Positions 17,797 through 28,954 of a stretch of DNA of 64,000 bases are shown here, piece by piece. Each line of letters starts with the position of its first letter. The stretch's first letter is position 1. The notes below the pieces were generated by a model. The model did no database searches. It saw only the letters and a list, made by a program, of their open reading frames with translations, and had not been told where the DNA came from. The DNA comes from Streptomyces sp. NRRL WC-3626. Lineage in GTDB: Bacteria > Actinomycetota > Actinomycetes > Streptomycetales > Streptomycetaceae. The translations under genes and the position numbers were made by a program. The DNA lies in the NCBI RefSeq assembly GCF_000718785.1, contig NZ_JOCA01000007.1, positions 124,001 to 188,000 of the forward strand. Reading direction: 5' to 3'.

Positions 17797-18783
17797 CTAC
17801 TTCGTCAGCGACGCGACGAGGGCGTCGGTGTACGCCTCCATCGAGCCGGTGCCGCCGAACATCCAGATGCCGTCGTCCAGCCGGTGGACGTCACCGGACT
17901 TCACGAACGGCAGGGACTTCCATATGGAGTTGTCGGCGAGCTCCTTGCCGAAGGGGTCGCTGGTCGCGTCGTCGTCGTTGCCGATGTAGGCGAACTGGAC
18001 CTTGCCCAGGCCGGTCAGGCCCTCGACGTCGGTGGCGGCCAGGCCGTAGGCCTCGTCGCCCTCGAGCTTCCAGGCGTTCTTCAGTCCCAGCCGCTCGTTG
18101 ACGGCGCCGATGAGCGAACCGGAGGTGTAGGGGCGCAGGGAGACCTGGCCCGCGTTGACGTAGCCGTCGGCGAAGGCGATCTCCGCGCCGTCCAGGCCGG
18201 CTTCGGTGAGGGCCTTCTGCCCTTCGGCGAGCTTGGTGTCGAAGTCCTTCTTCAGGGTGGTGGCGCGGTCGGTGGTGCCGGTGGCCTCGGCGATGAGGTC
18301 GACGTTCTTCAGCATCTGCCCGATCGGGTCGGCGGCGTCGGCGGACTTCACCTCCAGGACCGGGGCGACCTTGCGCAACTGCTTGACGGCGTCGGGCTTC
18401 AGGTCGGTGGTGGCGACGATGAGGTCGGGCTGGAGCGAGGCGATGGTGTCCATGCTGGGCTCGCCGCGGGTGCCGATGTCCTTGGGCTCGTTCTTCAGCG
18501 GGACGGCGGAGTCCCAGGTGCCGTAGCCCTTGACGTCGGCGACGCCCACGGGGTCGACGCCGAGGGAGATCAGGTGCTCGACGACGTTCCACTCGGTGCC
18601 GACGACCTTCTTGGCGGGGCCGTCGAGTTCCACCTTCGCGCCGGTGGCGTCGGTGAGGGTGATGGCCTGCGCGGACTCCTTGGCGGTCGCATCGTCGTCG
18701 GCCGCGGGTTCGGTGGTGCCGCAGGCCGCCAGCAGGAGGGCGGCGGCGGTGGCCAGGGGCGCGGTGAGCAGGAGGCGTCTCAT
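17797..18783 (-). CDS. Iron-siderophore-binding lipoprotein
   Basis: 328 residues, periplasmic-binding-protein type III (FecB/FepB-like). The signal peptide MRRLLLTAP...LLLAAC has its lipobox cysteine at residue 21. The mature protein carries VVGTEWNVVEHLISLGVDPVG and QPDLIVATTD segments usual in this family. The start ATG at 18783 overlaps the stop of the ATPase gene by 4 bp. It delivers ferric-siderophore to the fused permease encoded next. The exact siderophore is not predictable here. Confidence 0.93.
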   Translation of the reverse strand: MRRLLLTAPLATAAALLLAACGTTEPAADDDATAKESAQAITLTDATGAKVELDGPAKKVVGTEWNVVEHLISLGVDPVGVADVKGYGTWDSAVPLKNEPKDIGTRGEPSMDTIASLQPDLIVATTDLKPDAVKQLRKVAPVLEVKSADAADPIGQMLKNVDLIAEATGTTDRATTLKKDFDTKLAEGQKALTEAGLDGAEIAFADGYVNAGQVSLRPYTSGSLIGAVNERLGLKNAWKLEGDEAYGLAATDVEGLTGLGKVQFAYIGNDDDATSDPFGKELADNSIWKSLPFVKSGDVHRLDDGIWMFGGTGSMEAYTDALVASLTK

Positions 18784-19634
18784 GAGGTGGTGCCGAGCCT
18801 TTCGCTTCGGGTGTGGTGACGGCCGATGGCGCGGGTGCGCAGCCGGCCGGTGAGGAGGTCGGTGTCGACCTCGATGCGGATGCCGTAGACCTCGGTCAGG
18901 CGTTCCGGGGTGAGGACGTCCTCGGGGAGGCCTTCGGCGACGACGCGTCCGGCCGCGAGCAGCACGATGCGGTCGGCGACGGCGGCCGCCTGGTCGAGGT
19001 CGTGCAGGACGACGCCGACGGCGATGCCGTGTTCGTCGGCCAGGTCGCGCATGAGGTCGAGGAGTTCGACCTGGTAGCGCAGGTCGAGGTACGTGGTGGG
19101 TTCGTCGAGGAGGAGGACGCCGGTCTCCTGGGCGAGACAGCCTGCCAGCCATACTCGCTGGAGCTGTCCGCCGGAGAGGTGTTCGGCTCCGCGGCCGGCG
19201 AGTTCGGCGACGCCGGTGAGGGCGAGGGCGCGGTCCACCGCGGCGCGGCCGCCGGGGTCCGTTCCGCCCCAGCGGCCCCGGTGCGGGTAGCGGCCGAACT
19301 CGACGACGTCGCGCACGGTGAGTCCGCTGGGTGTGGGGCGACCCTGGAGCAGCAGGGCGACGCGGCGGGAGAACTCCCGGGGGCCGAGGGCGAGCGCGTC
19401 GGTGCCGGCGTCGATGGTGAGCGTGGCGCTGCGCGGCCGTTGCAGCCGGGCGACGGTGCGCAGCAGGGTCGACTTGCCGCTGCCGTTCGGGCCCACCAGG
19501 GCGGTCACTTCACCTGGGCGCAGGGTCAGCGCGGCGTCGTGCACGACGTCGGCGCCGTCGTACGCCACGGTCACGTCGGTGGCGGACAGTTGATGGCCGC
19601 GCGGGCCTGAAGTCGCCTCTTCAGCTGGGATCAC
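18780..19634 (-). CDS. Siderophore ABC transporter ATPase (FecE/FhuC type)
   Basis: 284 residues. Walker A is GPNGSGKST, the signature LSGGQLQRV, Walker B LLLDEPTTYLDL and the switch His is in VLHDLDQ. It is the first gene of the iron operon. The only sensible start is the GTG at 19634, which has no Shine-Dalgarno. The iron box ends only 4 bp upstream of it, so the message may be leaderless. The order ATPase-binding protein-permease with 4-bp overlap or 4-bp spacing implies one transcript. Confidence 0.93.
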   Translation of the reverse strand: MIPAEEATSGPRGHQLSATDVTVAYDGADVVHDAALTLRPGEVTALVGPNGSGKSTLLRTVARLQRPRSATLTIDAGTDALALGPREFSRRVALLLQGRPTPSGLTVRDVVEFGRYPHRGRWGGTDPGGRAAVDRALALTGVAELAGRGAEHLSGGQLQRVWLAGCLAQETGVLLLDEPTTYLDLRYQVELLDLMRDLADEHGIAVGVVLHDLDQAAAVADRIVLLAAGRVVAEGLPEDVLTPERLTEVYGIRIEVDTDLLTGRLRTRAIGRHHTRSERLGTTS

Positions 19635-19638
19635 GAGG

Positions 19639-19657
19639 CAAGGTTAGCCTACCCTTA
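19639..19657 (-). promoter_or_regulatory. DmdR/IdeR-type iron box
   Basis: On the minus strand it reads TAAGGGTAGGCTAACCTTG, close to the actinobacterial iron-box consensus TTAGGTTAGGCTAACCTAA (from memory). It lies directly before the first gene of the siderophore ABC operon. Fe-loaded DmdR1 would repress there. Confidence 0.8.
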
Positions 19658-19713
19658 ATTCCCGTTATCAGGGGGTGACCTGCGACAAGCCCGGACCGGG
19701 TTCTGCCGGCCCG

Positions 19714-20895
19714 TCAGAAGGCGTAGCGGATATCCAGCCACGGCGCGTGGCGGGCGACCAGTTCCCGCAGCTCCGCGAGGGCCCGCCGCTTGACGCCGGC
19801 GCGGTAGCGGAGGTTGAGGGCGCCGTTCTGGGAGCGCTTGGTCTCCTGTGCGGCGGGCTTCCACAGCGCGTCCTCGCCGCGCGGATGCCAGCGGAGGTTG
19901 ACCTCGTGCAGGTCCGCGTTGTGGGTGAGCATGATGACCTCGCAGCGCGCCTGTTGTCTGACGCGCGGCGGCAGTACGTCGTCCATGTGCCGCAGCAGTT
20001 CGGCCCAGGCGTCCTGCCAGCCGGGGCGGAGGACGACGGGTGAGAGGTTGAAGTGCACCTCGTACCCGGCGTCGAGGAAGTCCGCGGCGGCGGCGATGCG
20101 CCGGTCGACCGGACTGGTGCGCAGGTCCAGCAGGCGTGAGTCGTCGGCCGGCATCAGCGAGAAGCGGATACGGGTCCGGCCGCGCGGGTCGAGTTCCAGC
20201 AGGTCGGGGTTGACGAACTTGGTCGCGAAGGACGCTTTCGCGGTGGGCCAGTCGCGGAACGCGCGCACCAGGTCGGCGGTGTTGTCGCAGACGAGGGCGT
20301 CCACGGAGCAGTCACCGTTCTCGCCGATGTCGTACACCCATGCCCCGGGGTCGCACTGGTTCGGTTCGGTCTTGGGGCCCTGGGCCGCGACATGGCGGCC
20401 GAGGTGGGCGATGATCCCGTCGATGTTGGTGAAGAGGGTGATGGGGTTGGCGAAGCCCTTGCGGCGGGGGACGTAGCAGTACACGCAGGACAGGGCGCAG
20501 CCGTTGGACGGGCCGGGTGCGATCCAGTCGGCGGAACGGCCGTTGGGCCGGGTGGTGAGTGTCTTCTTGACGCCGAGCACGAGGGTCTCGCGCTTGATCC
20601 GCATCCAGCGGTCGGCGCTGCCCTCGTTGCCGTGCAGCTCGGGGATGCGCCAGTGGGAGTCCACCTCGATCAGCTTGGCGTCGGGGAACCGGGCGAGGAT
20701 CTGCCGGCCGCGCGGCGAGGCGGCGGCGGCCGGTTCGGCGTGGATCTCCCGGATCGCGAGCAGCCGGCGCGCCTGCGCGGAGTCCCAGAAGCCGGGGGCG
20801 GACAGGGACGGCGCGTCCCCCGACGCCGCCGCCATCGCGTCGAGGCCGAAGAGCGGCTCCTGGGAGCCGGGGGACGAGGAGGGGTGGTGGCGCAT
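19714..20895 (-). CDS. Spore-photoproduct-lyase-like radical SAM protein
   Basis: 393 residues. The iron-sulphur cluster motif is CALSCVYCY (Cx3Cx2C), the radical SAM arrangement, within a segment (GPSNGCALSCVYCYVPRRKG) like that of SplB relatives. Downstream RFSLMPADDSRLLDLRTSPVDRR also fits the family. The ATG at 20895 was chosen as the first Met in a conserved-looking N-terminus; its ribosome site is weak. True SplB repairs thymine spore photoproduct in Bacillus spores. Streptomyces spores lack the small acid-soluble proteins that favour this lesion, so the real reaction here is open. Confidence 0.85.
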   Translation of the reverse strand: MRHHPSSSPGSQEPLFGLDAMAAASGDAPSLSAPGFWDSAQARRLLAIREIHAEPAAAASPRGRQILARFPDAKLIEVDSHWRIPELHGNEGSADRWMRIKRETLVLGVKKTLTTRPNGRSADWIAPGPSNGCALSCVYCYVPRRKGFANPITLFTNIDGIIAHLGRHVAAQGPKTEPNQCDPGAWVYDIGENGDCSVDALVCDNTADLVRAFRDWPTAKASFATKFVNPDLLELDPRGRTRIRFSLMPADDSRLLDLRTSPVDRRIAAAADFLDAGYEVHFNLSPVVLRPGWQDAWAELLRHMDDVLPPRVRQQARCEVIMLTHNADLHEVNLRWHPRGEDALWKPAAQETKRSQNGALNLRYRAGVKRRALAELRELVARHAPWLDIRYAF

Positions 20896-20937
20896 GTGCA
20901 GATCGGCTTCTCGACGCGGAGACGATACGGAATGACC

Positions 20938-20967
20938 GCCGTCCGGATTCCACGGAACCCGGACGGC
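20938..20967. terminator. Hairpin between catalase and the radical SAM gene
   Basis: GCCGTCCGG-a-TTC-CACG-GAA-c-CCGGACGGC: a 9-bp outer stem and 3-4 further pairs above one mismatch. It lies downstream of the catalase stop and 43 bp before the radical SAM start. Another weaker stem CCGGGTGG/CCACCCGG sits at 21056-21080. Confidence 0.55.
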
Positions 20968-21089
20968 CACGGCCTCCTCCACTGTACGGCGGCGGGACCG
21001 CACCCCACGGGATCCTTGCCCCCACCCACGGCGTGCGGAGCCGGTGCGCCCGGAACCGGGTGGACGGGGTTCCCACCCGGATCGCGTCT

Positions 21090-23363
21090 TCACGCGGGCG
21101 CGAAGCGCTCCCAGACGCGGTGGGAGGCCAGCAGGGCGCGGACCTGGTCGAGGACCGCGGGCCCGGAGTCGGCGACCACGACGCCGGGGGCGTCGGAGGG
21201 GATACCCACCGCTTCGAGGGCGGCCTCGCCACCCGCCCACGCGCCGATCGCCTTGCCGTGCCGGAACGCCTCGGTCAGCAGCTGTCCGACCCGCGGGTCG
21301 GCCGCCGTACGCCGCCCGGCCGGCGCGCCCTTGCCGTCGCGCGCGCCGGCCGCGTCGTCGCCCGGGGCCGGCGGCCCGGCCAGCAGTACGGCGTCGTACT
21401 CGACGGACCGCGCGGTGACATAGCTGCGCTGTACCGTCAGGGCCGGCTCACCCGAGCCGAGCGTGCCGGCCGTCGGCGCCACGACCAGCGGGACCATGCC
21501 CGCCTCGAGCACGGCGTCGCGTACCGCGTGGACCCCGTCGAGGTCGCCGTCCGGACCGGCGAGGATCCCGATGACGCGGCCGTCGACGGGCCAGGTCCCC
21601 CCGATCTGCGAGAGGGCGGGGCTCGGCGCCACGTCGGCGAGCGGCACGGTGGGCCCGGGCGCCGGCAGGCCGAGCCCCGCGGCGACACCGGCGCACAGCT
21701 CGGGGTCGATGTTGGCCAGCACCTGCAGCGTCCGCTCCCTGATGGCCTGCTCGTAGCACTTGCCCAGCTCGAAGGTGTAGGCGCCGACGATGTGCTCGCG
21801 CTCCACGGGGCTCATGCTGAGCCAGAACCGGCGTGGCTGGCTGAAGTGGTCCGCGAACGACTCCGGCGCCTCGCGCACCTTCGACGCCTCCGGGATGCGC
21901 ACCGGCGCCTCGATGAACGCGCTCGTGTCCGCGCCGGCGGTGAACGGGCAGCCCCCGTCGAGGGAGTTGGGCCGGTAGGGGGCCACGCCCCGGTGCACGG
22001 CGGTCTGGTGCATGCCGTCGCGCAGCATGTCGTTGACCGGTGCCTGCGGCCGGTTGATGGGCAACTGCGGGAAGTTGGGGCCGCCCAGGCGGGTGATCTG
22101 GGTGTCCAGGTACGAGAAGAGCCGTCCCGCGAGCAGCGGATCGTCGGTGACGTCGATCCCGGGCACGAGGTGGCCGACGTGGAAGGCGACCTGCTCCGTC
22201 TCGGCGAAGAAGTTGGACGGATTGCGGTTGAGGGTCATCAGCCCGACCGGACGCACCGGGGCGAGTTCCTCCGGCACGATGTTCGTCGGGTCCAGCAGGT
22301 CGATGCCCTCGAAGGTCTGCTCGGGGGTGTCGGGGAAGGTCTGGATGCCCAGCTCCCACTGCGGGTACGCGCCCGCCTCGATGGCGTCGGCGAGGTCCCG
22401 CCGGTGGAAGTCCGGGTCGACGCCGTTGATCGTCAGCGCCTCGTCCCACACCAGGGAGTGCACGCCCAGCTTGGGCTTCCAGTGGAACTTCACCAGTGTC
22501 GTGCCGCCCTCGGCGTTCACCAGCCGGAAGGTGTGGACGCCGAAGCCCTCCATCATGCGGTAGGAGCGCGGGATGCCGCGGTCGCCCATGAAGAAGATCG
22601 TGTGGTGGGTCGCCTCGGTGTGCAGGGAGACGAAGTCCCAGAACGTGTCGTGCGCGCTCTGCGCCTGCGGGATCTCCCTGTCCGGGTGCGGCTTCACGGC
22701 GTGGACGACGTCGGGGAACTTGATGGCGTCCTGGATGAAGAAGACCGGGATGTTGTTGCCGACCAGGTCGAAGACGCCCTCGCTGGTGTAGAACTTCGTG
22801 GCGAAGCCGCGGGTGTCGCGCACGGTGTCCGCGGATCCCCGCGAGCCGACCACGGTGGAGAACCGTACGAACACCGGTGTCTCGACGTCCGCCGCGAGGA
22901 ACCCGGCCTTGGTCACGGCGGCCGCCGTGCCGTAGCTCTGGAACACCCCGTGCGCGCCGGCGCCGCGCGCGTGGACCACGCGCTCCGGGATGCGCTCGTG
23001 GTCGAAGTGCATGACCTTCTCGCGCAGATGGTGGTCCTGGAGCAGTACGGGGCCGCGCGGGCCCGCCTTGAGCGAGTGGTCGGTGTCGTACAGCCGGGTG
23101 CCCTGGGCGTTGGTCAGGTAGTTGCCGGACTGCGCCACCCTCGCCTGGTCGGCGCCGGTCGGCTGGCCGGTGGGCGACACGGTGGCCGGGCCGCTCTGGT
23201 CCGGCTTGGCCGGCAGCGGTTCACGGGGCCGGGTCGGCTCGGCCACGGTGGGCGGCAGGGGTCCGGGCCGGCCGGGAATGCCGTCGGACGGTGCCGATCC
23301 GTCGTCCCGCAGGCTTTCCGCGATCTTCTTCGCCGCCCGCTTGACGGGGTTGGCCTCGCTCAT
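21090..23363 (-). CDS. katE: Large-subunit monofunctional catalase (HPII type)
   Basis: 757 residues, the length of clade-2 HPII-type catalases. The core has the catalytic His in [28 protein letters not shown], the Asn of [10 protein letters not shown], and the proximal haem-ligand Tyr in [14 protein letters not shown]. The last 150 residues are the flavodoxin/DJ-1-like C-terminal domain ([15 protein letters not shown]). Hydrogen peroxide is split to water and oxygen in the cytoplasm. The ATG at 23363 is preceded by GGAGGAG 8-9 nt away; a GTG 9 nt upstream would be too close to it. Confidence 0.95.
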   Translation of the reverse strand: MSEANPVKRAAKKIAESLRDDGSAPSDGIPGRPGPLPPTVAEPTRPREPLPAKPDQSGPATVSPTGQPTGADQARVAQSGNYLTNAQGTRLYDTDHSLKAGPRGPVLLQDHHLREKVMHFDHERIPERVVHARGAGAHGVFQSYGTAAAVTKAGFLAADVETPVFVRFSTVVGSRGSADTVRDTRGFATKFYTSEGVFDLVGNNIPVFFIQDAIKFPDVVHAVKPHPDREIPQAQSAHDTFWDFVSLHTEATHHTIFFMGDRGIPRSYRMMEGFGVHTFRLVNAEGGTTLVKFHWKPKLGVHSLVWDEALTINGVDPDFHRRDLADAIEAGAYPQWELGIQTFPDTPEQTFEGIDLLDPTNIVPEELAPVRPVGLMTLNRNPSNFFAETEQVAFHVGHLVPGIDVTDDPLLAGRLFSYLDTQITRLGGPNFPQLPINRPQAPVNDMLRDGMHQTAVHRGVAPYRPNSLDGGCPFTAGADTSAFIEAPVRIPEASKVREAPESFADHFSQPRRFWLSMSPVEREHIVGAYTFELGKCYEQAIRERTLQVLANIDPELCAGVAAGLGLPAPGPTVPLADVAPSPALSQIGGTWPVDGRVIGILAGPDGDLDGVHAVRDAVLEAGMVPLVVAPTAGTLGSGEPALTVQRSYVTARSVEYDAVLLAGPPAPGDDAAGARDGKGAPAGRRTAADPRVGQLLTEAFRHGKAIGAWAGGEAALEAVGIPSDAPGVVVADSGPAVLDQVRALLASHRVWERFAPA

Positions 23364-23816
23364 GGGTGACACTCCTCCGCTTCGGACCGGCCACGGACGG
23401 TGGCCGCGCGTTCAGTTGCGATGCGGGCGGCCCGACAGGACATAGCGTCTGAAAAGGGCAGCAGGCGCTGTCAACGTCTCACGCCGGGAGCACCCCCGCA
23501 GCGGGCGCCCCCCGAAGGGGTGAACCGCCCCGGCCGCGTACCCCGGGCCGGGCGGTCAAGGCATGCGGATTCGGCCCGGCGAGCCGCCCCGCGGCGGGCA
23601 TCCGCTTCACCAATTCACGTCCGAGGGCTTGCCGGGGCGATGTCTCACCACTTAAATCAAAGCCTGAACTAAGCGGCCGCGCAGCCGTGTTCGTCCTCCG
23701 GCATGCCCACACGCACAGAGAGCCGCGGCACAGCGCCACCGGCCGGCCGGACGGTCAGGCCTGCGCGCACGCGGGCTCGCCCGCATCCCCACATCGCCCC
23801 AGCAGAAGGCTGACGC
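23364..23816. other. 453-bp divergent intergenic region
   Basis: It separates the catalase gene (minus) from the discoidin/beta-helix gene (plus). The catalase side holds its Shine-Dalgarno and an unassigned promoter. The middle is GC-rich with no convincing coding frame. Near 23640-23675 it turns AT-rich and contains a dyad, listed separately. I see no RNA gene. Confidence 0.6.
23651..23673. promoter_or_regulatory. 23-bp dyad operator candidate
   Basis: Pattern CTTA-N2-TCA-N5-TGA-N2-TAAG, an interrupted palindrome in an AT-rich island 144 bp before the discoidin/beta-helix gene. The outer and inner arms are exact. It resembles operators of ROK or related sugar regulators in general shape; the regulator is unknown. 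Confidence 0.45.
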
Positions 23817-26396
<2,580 letters not shown>

Positions 26397-26420
26397 GCGT
26401 GACGGCGTCCCGCGCCGGAT

Positions 26421-26645
26421 TCAGAACAGCCGCCCCTGCTCATCGGGGGCGGCCCGGCGCGGGACACGCCGCGGCCCCGGCCGTCGTACCGGGGTCTCCT
26501 CACCGAACAGCGGCGCCGTACCGTACTCGTCCGGCTCGGCCGGCACCACGACGGGGCCGGTTCCCACACTGAGGAACAGCGGAGCGTCGAGATCGAAGTC
26601 CTGGGGCGTCATGTCCGCCCAGTCGCGCTCCCGACGCTCACTCAC
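26421..26645 (-). CDS. Small conserved hypothetical protein (74 aa)
   Basis: It starts at the GTG at 26645 (MSERRERDWADMTPQDFDL) with GGAGCG just upstream. The N-terminal half is acidic and aromatic and the C-terminal half is Arg/Pro-rich. I recall similar short proteins across Streptomyces but no function. It converges with the beta-helix gene with 24 bp between the stops. Confidence 0.7.
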   Translation of the reverse strand: MSERRERDWADMTPQDFDLDAPLFLSVGTGPVVVPAEPDEYGTAPLFGEETPVRRPGPRRVPRRAAPDEQGRLF

Positions 26646-26821
26646 CGACGCTCCGCTCCCCGTCCATCCGGCCAGGTTATCGGTCGTGCGCCGCCGCGCG
26701 GACGACACATCGGACCGCCCCGTCCGGCGAGGAGACGTAGGTCACATCCGCGTTCGGTCACATCAGCCGGAGCTCCTCCGTCAGTGCGGTGTATCCACGA
26801 CAGCCGACCAAGGAGCTCCCC

Positions 26822-27295
26822 ATGGAAGCGCGTCTCGACTTCTTCTCCAACCCCCTCGCGGCCAAGGTGCTGAAGCACATCAACTCCGCGGGCAAGGCGG
26901 TGACGGACGCCGGTCTGCCGCACGCCACCCTGGAGCTGGTGAAGATCCGTGCCAGCCAGATCAACGGCTGCGGCTTCTGCACCGACATGCACACCAAGGA
27001 CGCGGCGGCGGCCGGGGAGACCGCGGTCCGGCTCAACCTCGTCGCCGCCTGGCGGGAGGCCACCGTCTTCACGGAGGCCGAGCGCGCGGCGCTGGAGCTG
27101 ACGGAGCAGGGCACCCGGCTCGCCGACGCGTCCGGCGGGGTGAGTGACGACGCCTGGGCGAACGCCGCCAAACACTACGACGAGGACCAGCTCGTCGCCC
27201 TGATCTCGATGATCGCCGTCATCAACGCCTACAACCGCATCAACGTCATCAACCGCCAGCCCGCCGGCGCCTACCGGCCGGGCCAGTTCGGCTGA
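26822..27295 (+). CDS. Carboxymuconolactone decarboxylase/AhpD-like protein
   Basis: 157 residues. The redox-active CGFC followed by TDMHTKDA (residues about 51-62) is the AhpD-type motif with its downstream His. The family includes alkylhydroperoxidase D, which uses the CxxC pair to reduce peroxides or protein partners. The start ATG at 26822 has AAGGAG 7 nt upstream. Two direct copies of GGTCACATC, 16 bp apart (26740 and 26756), lie before the gene and may be regulatory. It is close to msrA, another oxidative-damage gene, but convergent with it. Confidence 0.92.
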   Translation: MEARLDFFSNPLAAKVLKHINSAGKAVTDAGLPHATLELVKIRASQINGCGFCTDMHTKDAAAAGETAVRLNLVAAWREATVFTEAERAALELTEQGTRLADASGGVSDDAWANAAKHYDEDQLVALISMIAVINAYNRINVINRQPAGAYRPGQFG

Positions 27296-27314
27296 CGGAA
27301 CCGTTTCGGCCCAT

Positions 27315-27355
27315 GACGAGGGGGCGCGCCCGCGAAGCGGGAGCGCCCCCTCGTC
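27315..27355. terminator. Bidirectional terminator between ahpD-like gene and msrA
   Basis: 13-bp perfect stem GACGAGGGGGCGC/GCGCCCCCTCGTC; the loop itself can form a small CCCGC/GCGGG stem. It lies between the two convergent stop codons. Confidence 0.8.
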
Positions 27356-27365
27356 CGTACGGGTG

Positions 27366-27878
27366 TCAGGCCCCGGTGCGCTTCGGCAGCCGCCAGCCGG
27401 GACGTACGAAGTGGCAGGTGTAGCCGTCCGGGTAGCGCTGCAGATAGTCCTGGTGCTCCGGCTCGGCCTCCCAGAAGGGTCCGGCCGCGGTCACCTCGGT
27501 CACGACCTTGCCCGGCCACAGCCCCGACGCGTCGACGTCGGCGATGGTGTCCTCGGCGACGCGCTTCTGCTCGTCGTCGAGGTAGAAGATCGCCGAGCGG
27601 TAGCTCGTGCCGATGTCGTTGCCCTGCCGGTTCTTCGTGCTCGGGTCGTGGATCTGGAAGAAGTACTCCAGGATCGTGCGGTAGTCGGTGACGGCCGGGT
27701 CGTAGGTGATCTCGATCGCCTCGGCGTGCGTGCCGTGGTTGCGGTAGGTCGCGTTCGGCACGTCGCCGCCGCTGTAGCCCACCCGCGTGGTCAGCACACC
27801 CGGGAACGTGCGGATCAGCTCTTCCATGCCCCAGAAGCAGCCGCCGGCGAGCAGCGCCCTCTCCTCGTTCCTCGTCAT
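27366..27878 (-). CDS. msrA: Peptide-methionine (S)-S-oxide reductase MsrA
   Basis: 170 residues. The catalytic motif GGCFWGMEE is at residues 12-20, with [21 protein letters not shown] and [18 protein letters not shown] downstream, all typical of MsrA. It reduces methionine-S-sulfoxide in proteins. The start is the ATG at 27878. The gene is divergent from an APH-like gene with under 90 bp between starts. Confidence 0.96.
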   Translation of the reverse strand: MTRNEERALLAGGCFWGMEELIRTFPGVLTTRVGYSGGDVPNATYRNHGTHAEAIEITYDPAVTDYRTILEYFFQIHDPSTKNRQGNDIGTSYRSAIFYLDDEQKRVAEDTIADVDASGLWPGKVVTEVTAAGPFWEAEPEHQDYLQRYPDGYTCHFVRPGWRLPKRTGA

Positions 27879-27965
27879 CTCGAATGTCGCCCTTCTCCCA
27901 CATGCCCTACGGCTTCCACCAGTGAGAACCCCACCGGCTCCCCCATTGTTCCGGCCACGCCGCCG

Positions 27966-28787
27966 ATGGCGTACGGCGGGCCGGACGGACGGCGGTCCCT
28001 GGTCCTGCGGTCCTTCGTCAAGCCGTTCTTCGTACGGCACGCGGAAGGGCTGCTGACACGTGAGGCGGACGTCCTGTCGCTGCTCGCGGACCGCGGGCTC
28101 CCCGCCGCGACGCTCGTCGCGGTGGACGCGTCGGCCCGGCACTGCGCGCATCCCTCGCTGCTGATGTCCCTGCTGCCCGGCGCCGTACGGGTGGACGACG
28201 CGGGCGCCGGGGAACGTGCCGGGCCGCTGGCCCGGGAGCTGTCGCGGATCCACGCCGTGCGGCCCGCCGTACGGCCCCGTGCCTACCAGGCGTGGACCTC
28301 TCCCGAGCGGGTGACGCCGCCGGAACACACCCGGCGGCCGGAGCTGTGGCGGCGTGCCGTCGATGTCATCCGCCGCGAGCCGCCGGAGCACCGGGGGTGC
28401 TTCCTGCACCGGGACTTCCATCCCGGCAACGTCCTCTTCTCGGGTGCCGGCCCCGGGCTGCGGATCAGTGGCGTCGTCGACTGGGTGGAGACCTCATGGG
28501 GCCCGGCCGATCTGGACGTCGCCCACTGCTCGACGGCCCTGGCCCTGCTCCACGGCGTCCCCGCCGGAATGGCCTTCGCCGGCCGTTACGCGGCCGCTGG
28601 TGGGAGCCTGGACGGGGATCCGGGCGCCCACGTGTACTGGCAGCTTCTCGACGCGCTGGCGTTCGCGCCCGACGCGGAGAAGGTCGCCGTTCCCTGGCGG
28701 GAGCTGGGCCGTACGGATCTGACGCCGGAGGTGCTGACGGAGAGGCTGGAGGGATATCTCCAGGCGCTCCTCGAGCGCTACGGCTGA
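27966..28787 (+). CDS. Aminoglycoside-phosphotransferase-like kinase with short N-lobe
   Basis: 273 residues. The C-lobe is intact: [11 protein letters not shown] (Brenner motif with catalytic Asp) and [18 protein letters not shown] (metal-binding Asp). The N-lobe begins almost at the VLRSF beta strand, so the usual glycine-rich ATP loop of about 30-40 residues is missing. The first in-frame ATG or GTG after the msrA start is the ATG at 27966, which has no ribosome site. The gene may be 5'-truncated or start at an unrecognised codon upstream. Substrate unknown; most such proteins are not antibiotic kinases. Confidence 0.75.
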   Translation: MAYGGPDGRRSLVLRSFVKPFFVRHAEGLLTREADVLSLLADRGLPAATLVAVDASARHCAHPSLLMSLLPGAVRVDDAGAGERAGPLARELSRIHAVRPAVRPRAYQAWTSPERVTPPEHTRRPELWRRAVDVIRREPPEHRGCFLHRDFHPGNVLFSGAGPGLRISGVVDWVETSWGPADLDVAHCSTALALLHGVPAGMAFAGRYAAAGGSLDGDPGAHVYWQLLDALAFAPDAEKVAVPWRELGRTDLTPEVLTERLEGYLQALLERYG

Positions 28788-28954
28788 GGGGCGCGGCCAC
28801 CCGCAGGGCGTGTGCGGGGCGGGACCGGGCGAACCGGTGCGTCCTCAGGGCACCGGGGATACGGGACTCCCCGCGGGTCGGCGGGTCGGCGGCCCGGGGA
28901 GGATCTTGGGGGATCCTTCGCGCACGGGGCGTGGGGCGGTGCTAGAAATGGGGC

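Noticed and set aside
23364..23480. TTGACA and TATGTC hexamers upstream of catalase
   Set aside because: They are 24 bp apart, too far for a standard promoter, and no alternative pair is convincing.
26740..26764. Two GGTCACATC direct copies before the AhpD-like gene
   Set aside because: Short and only two copies; noted in the gene entry but not strong enough to stand as a regulatory feature.
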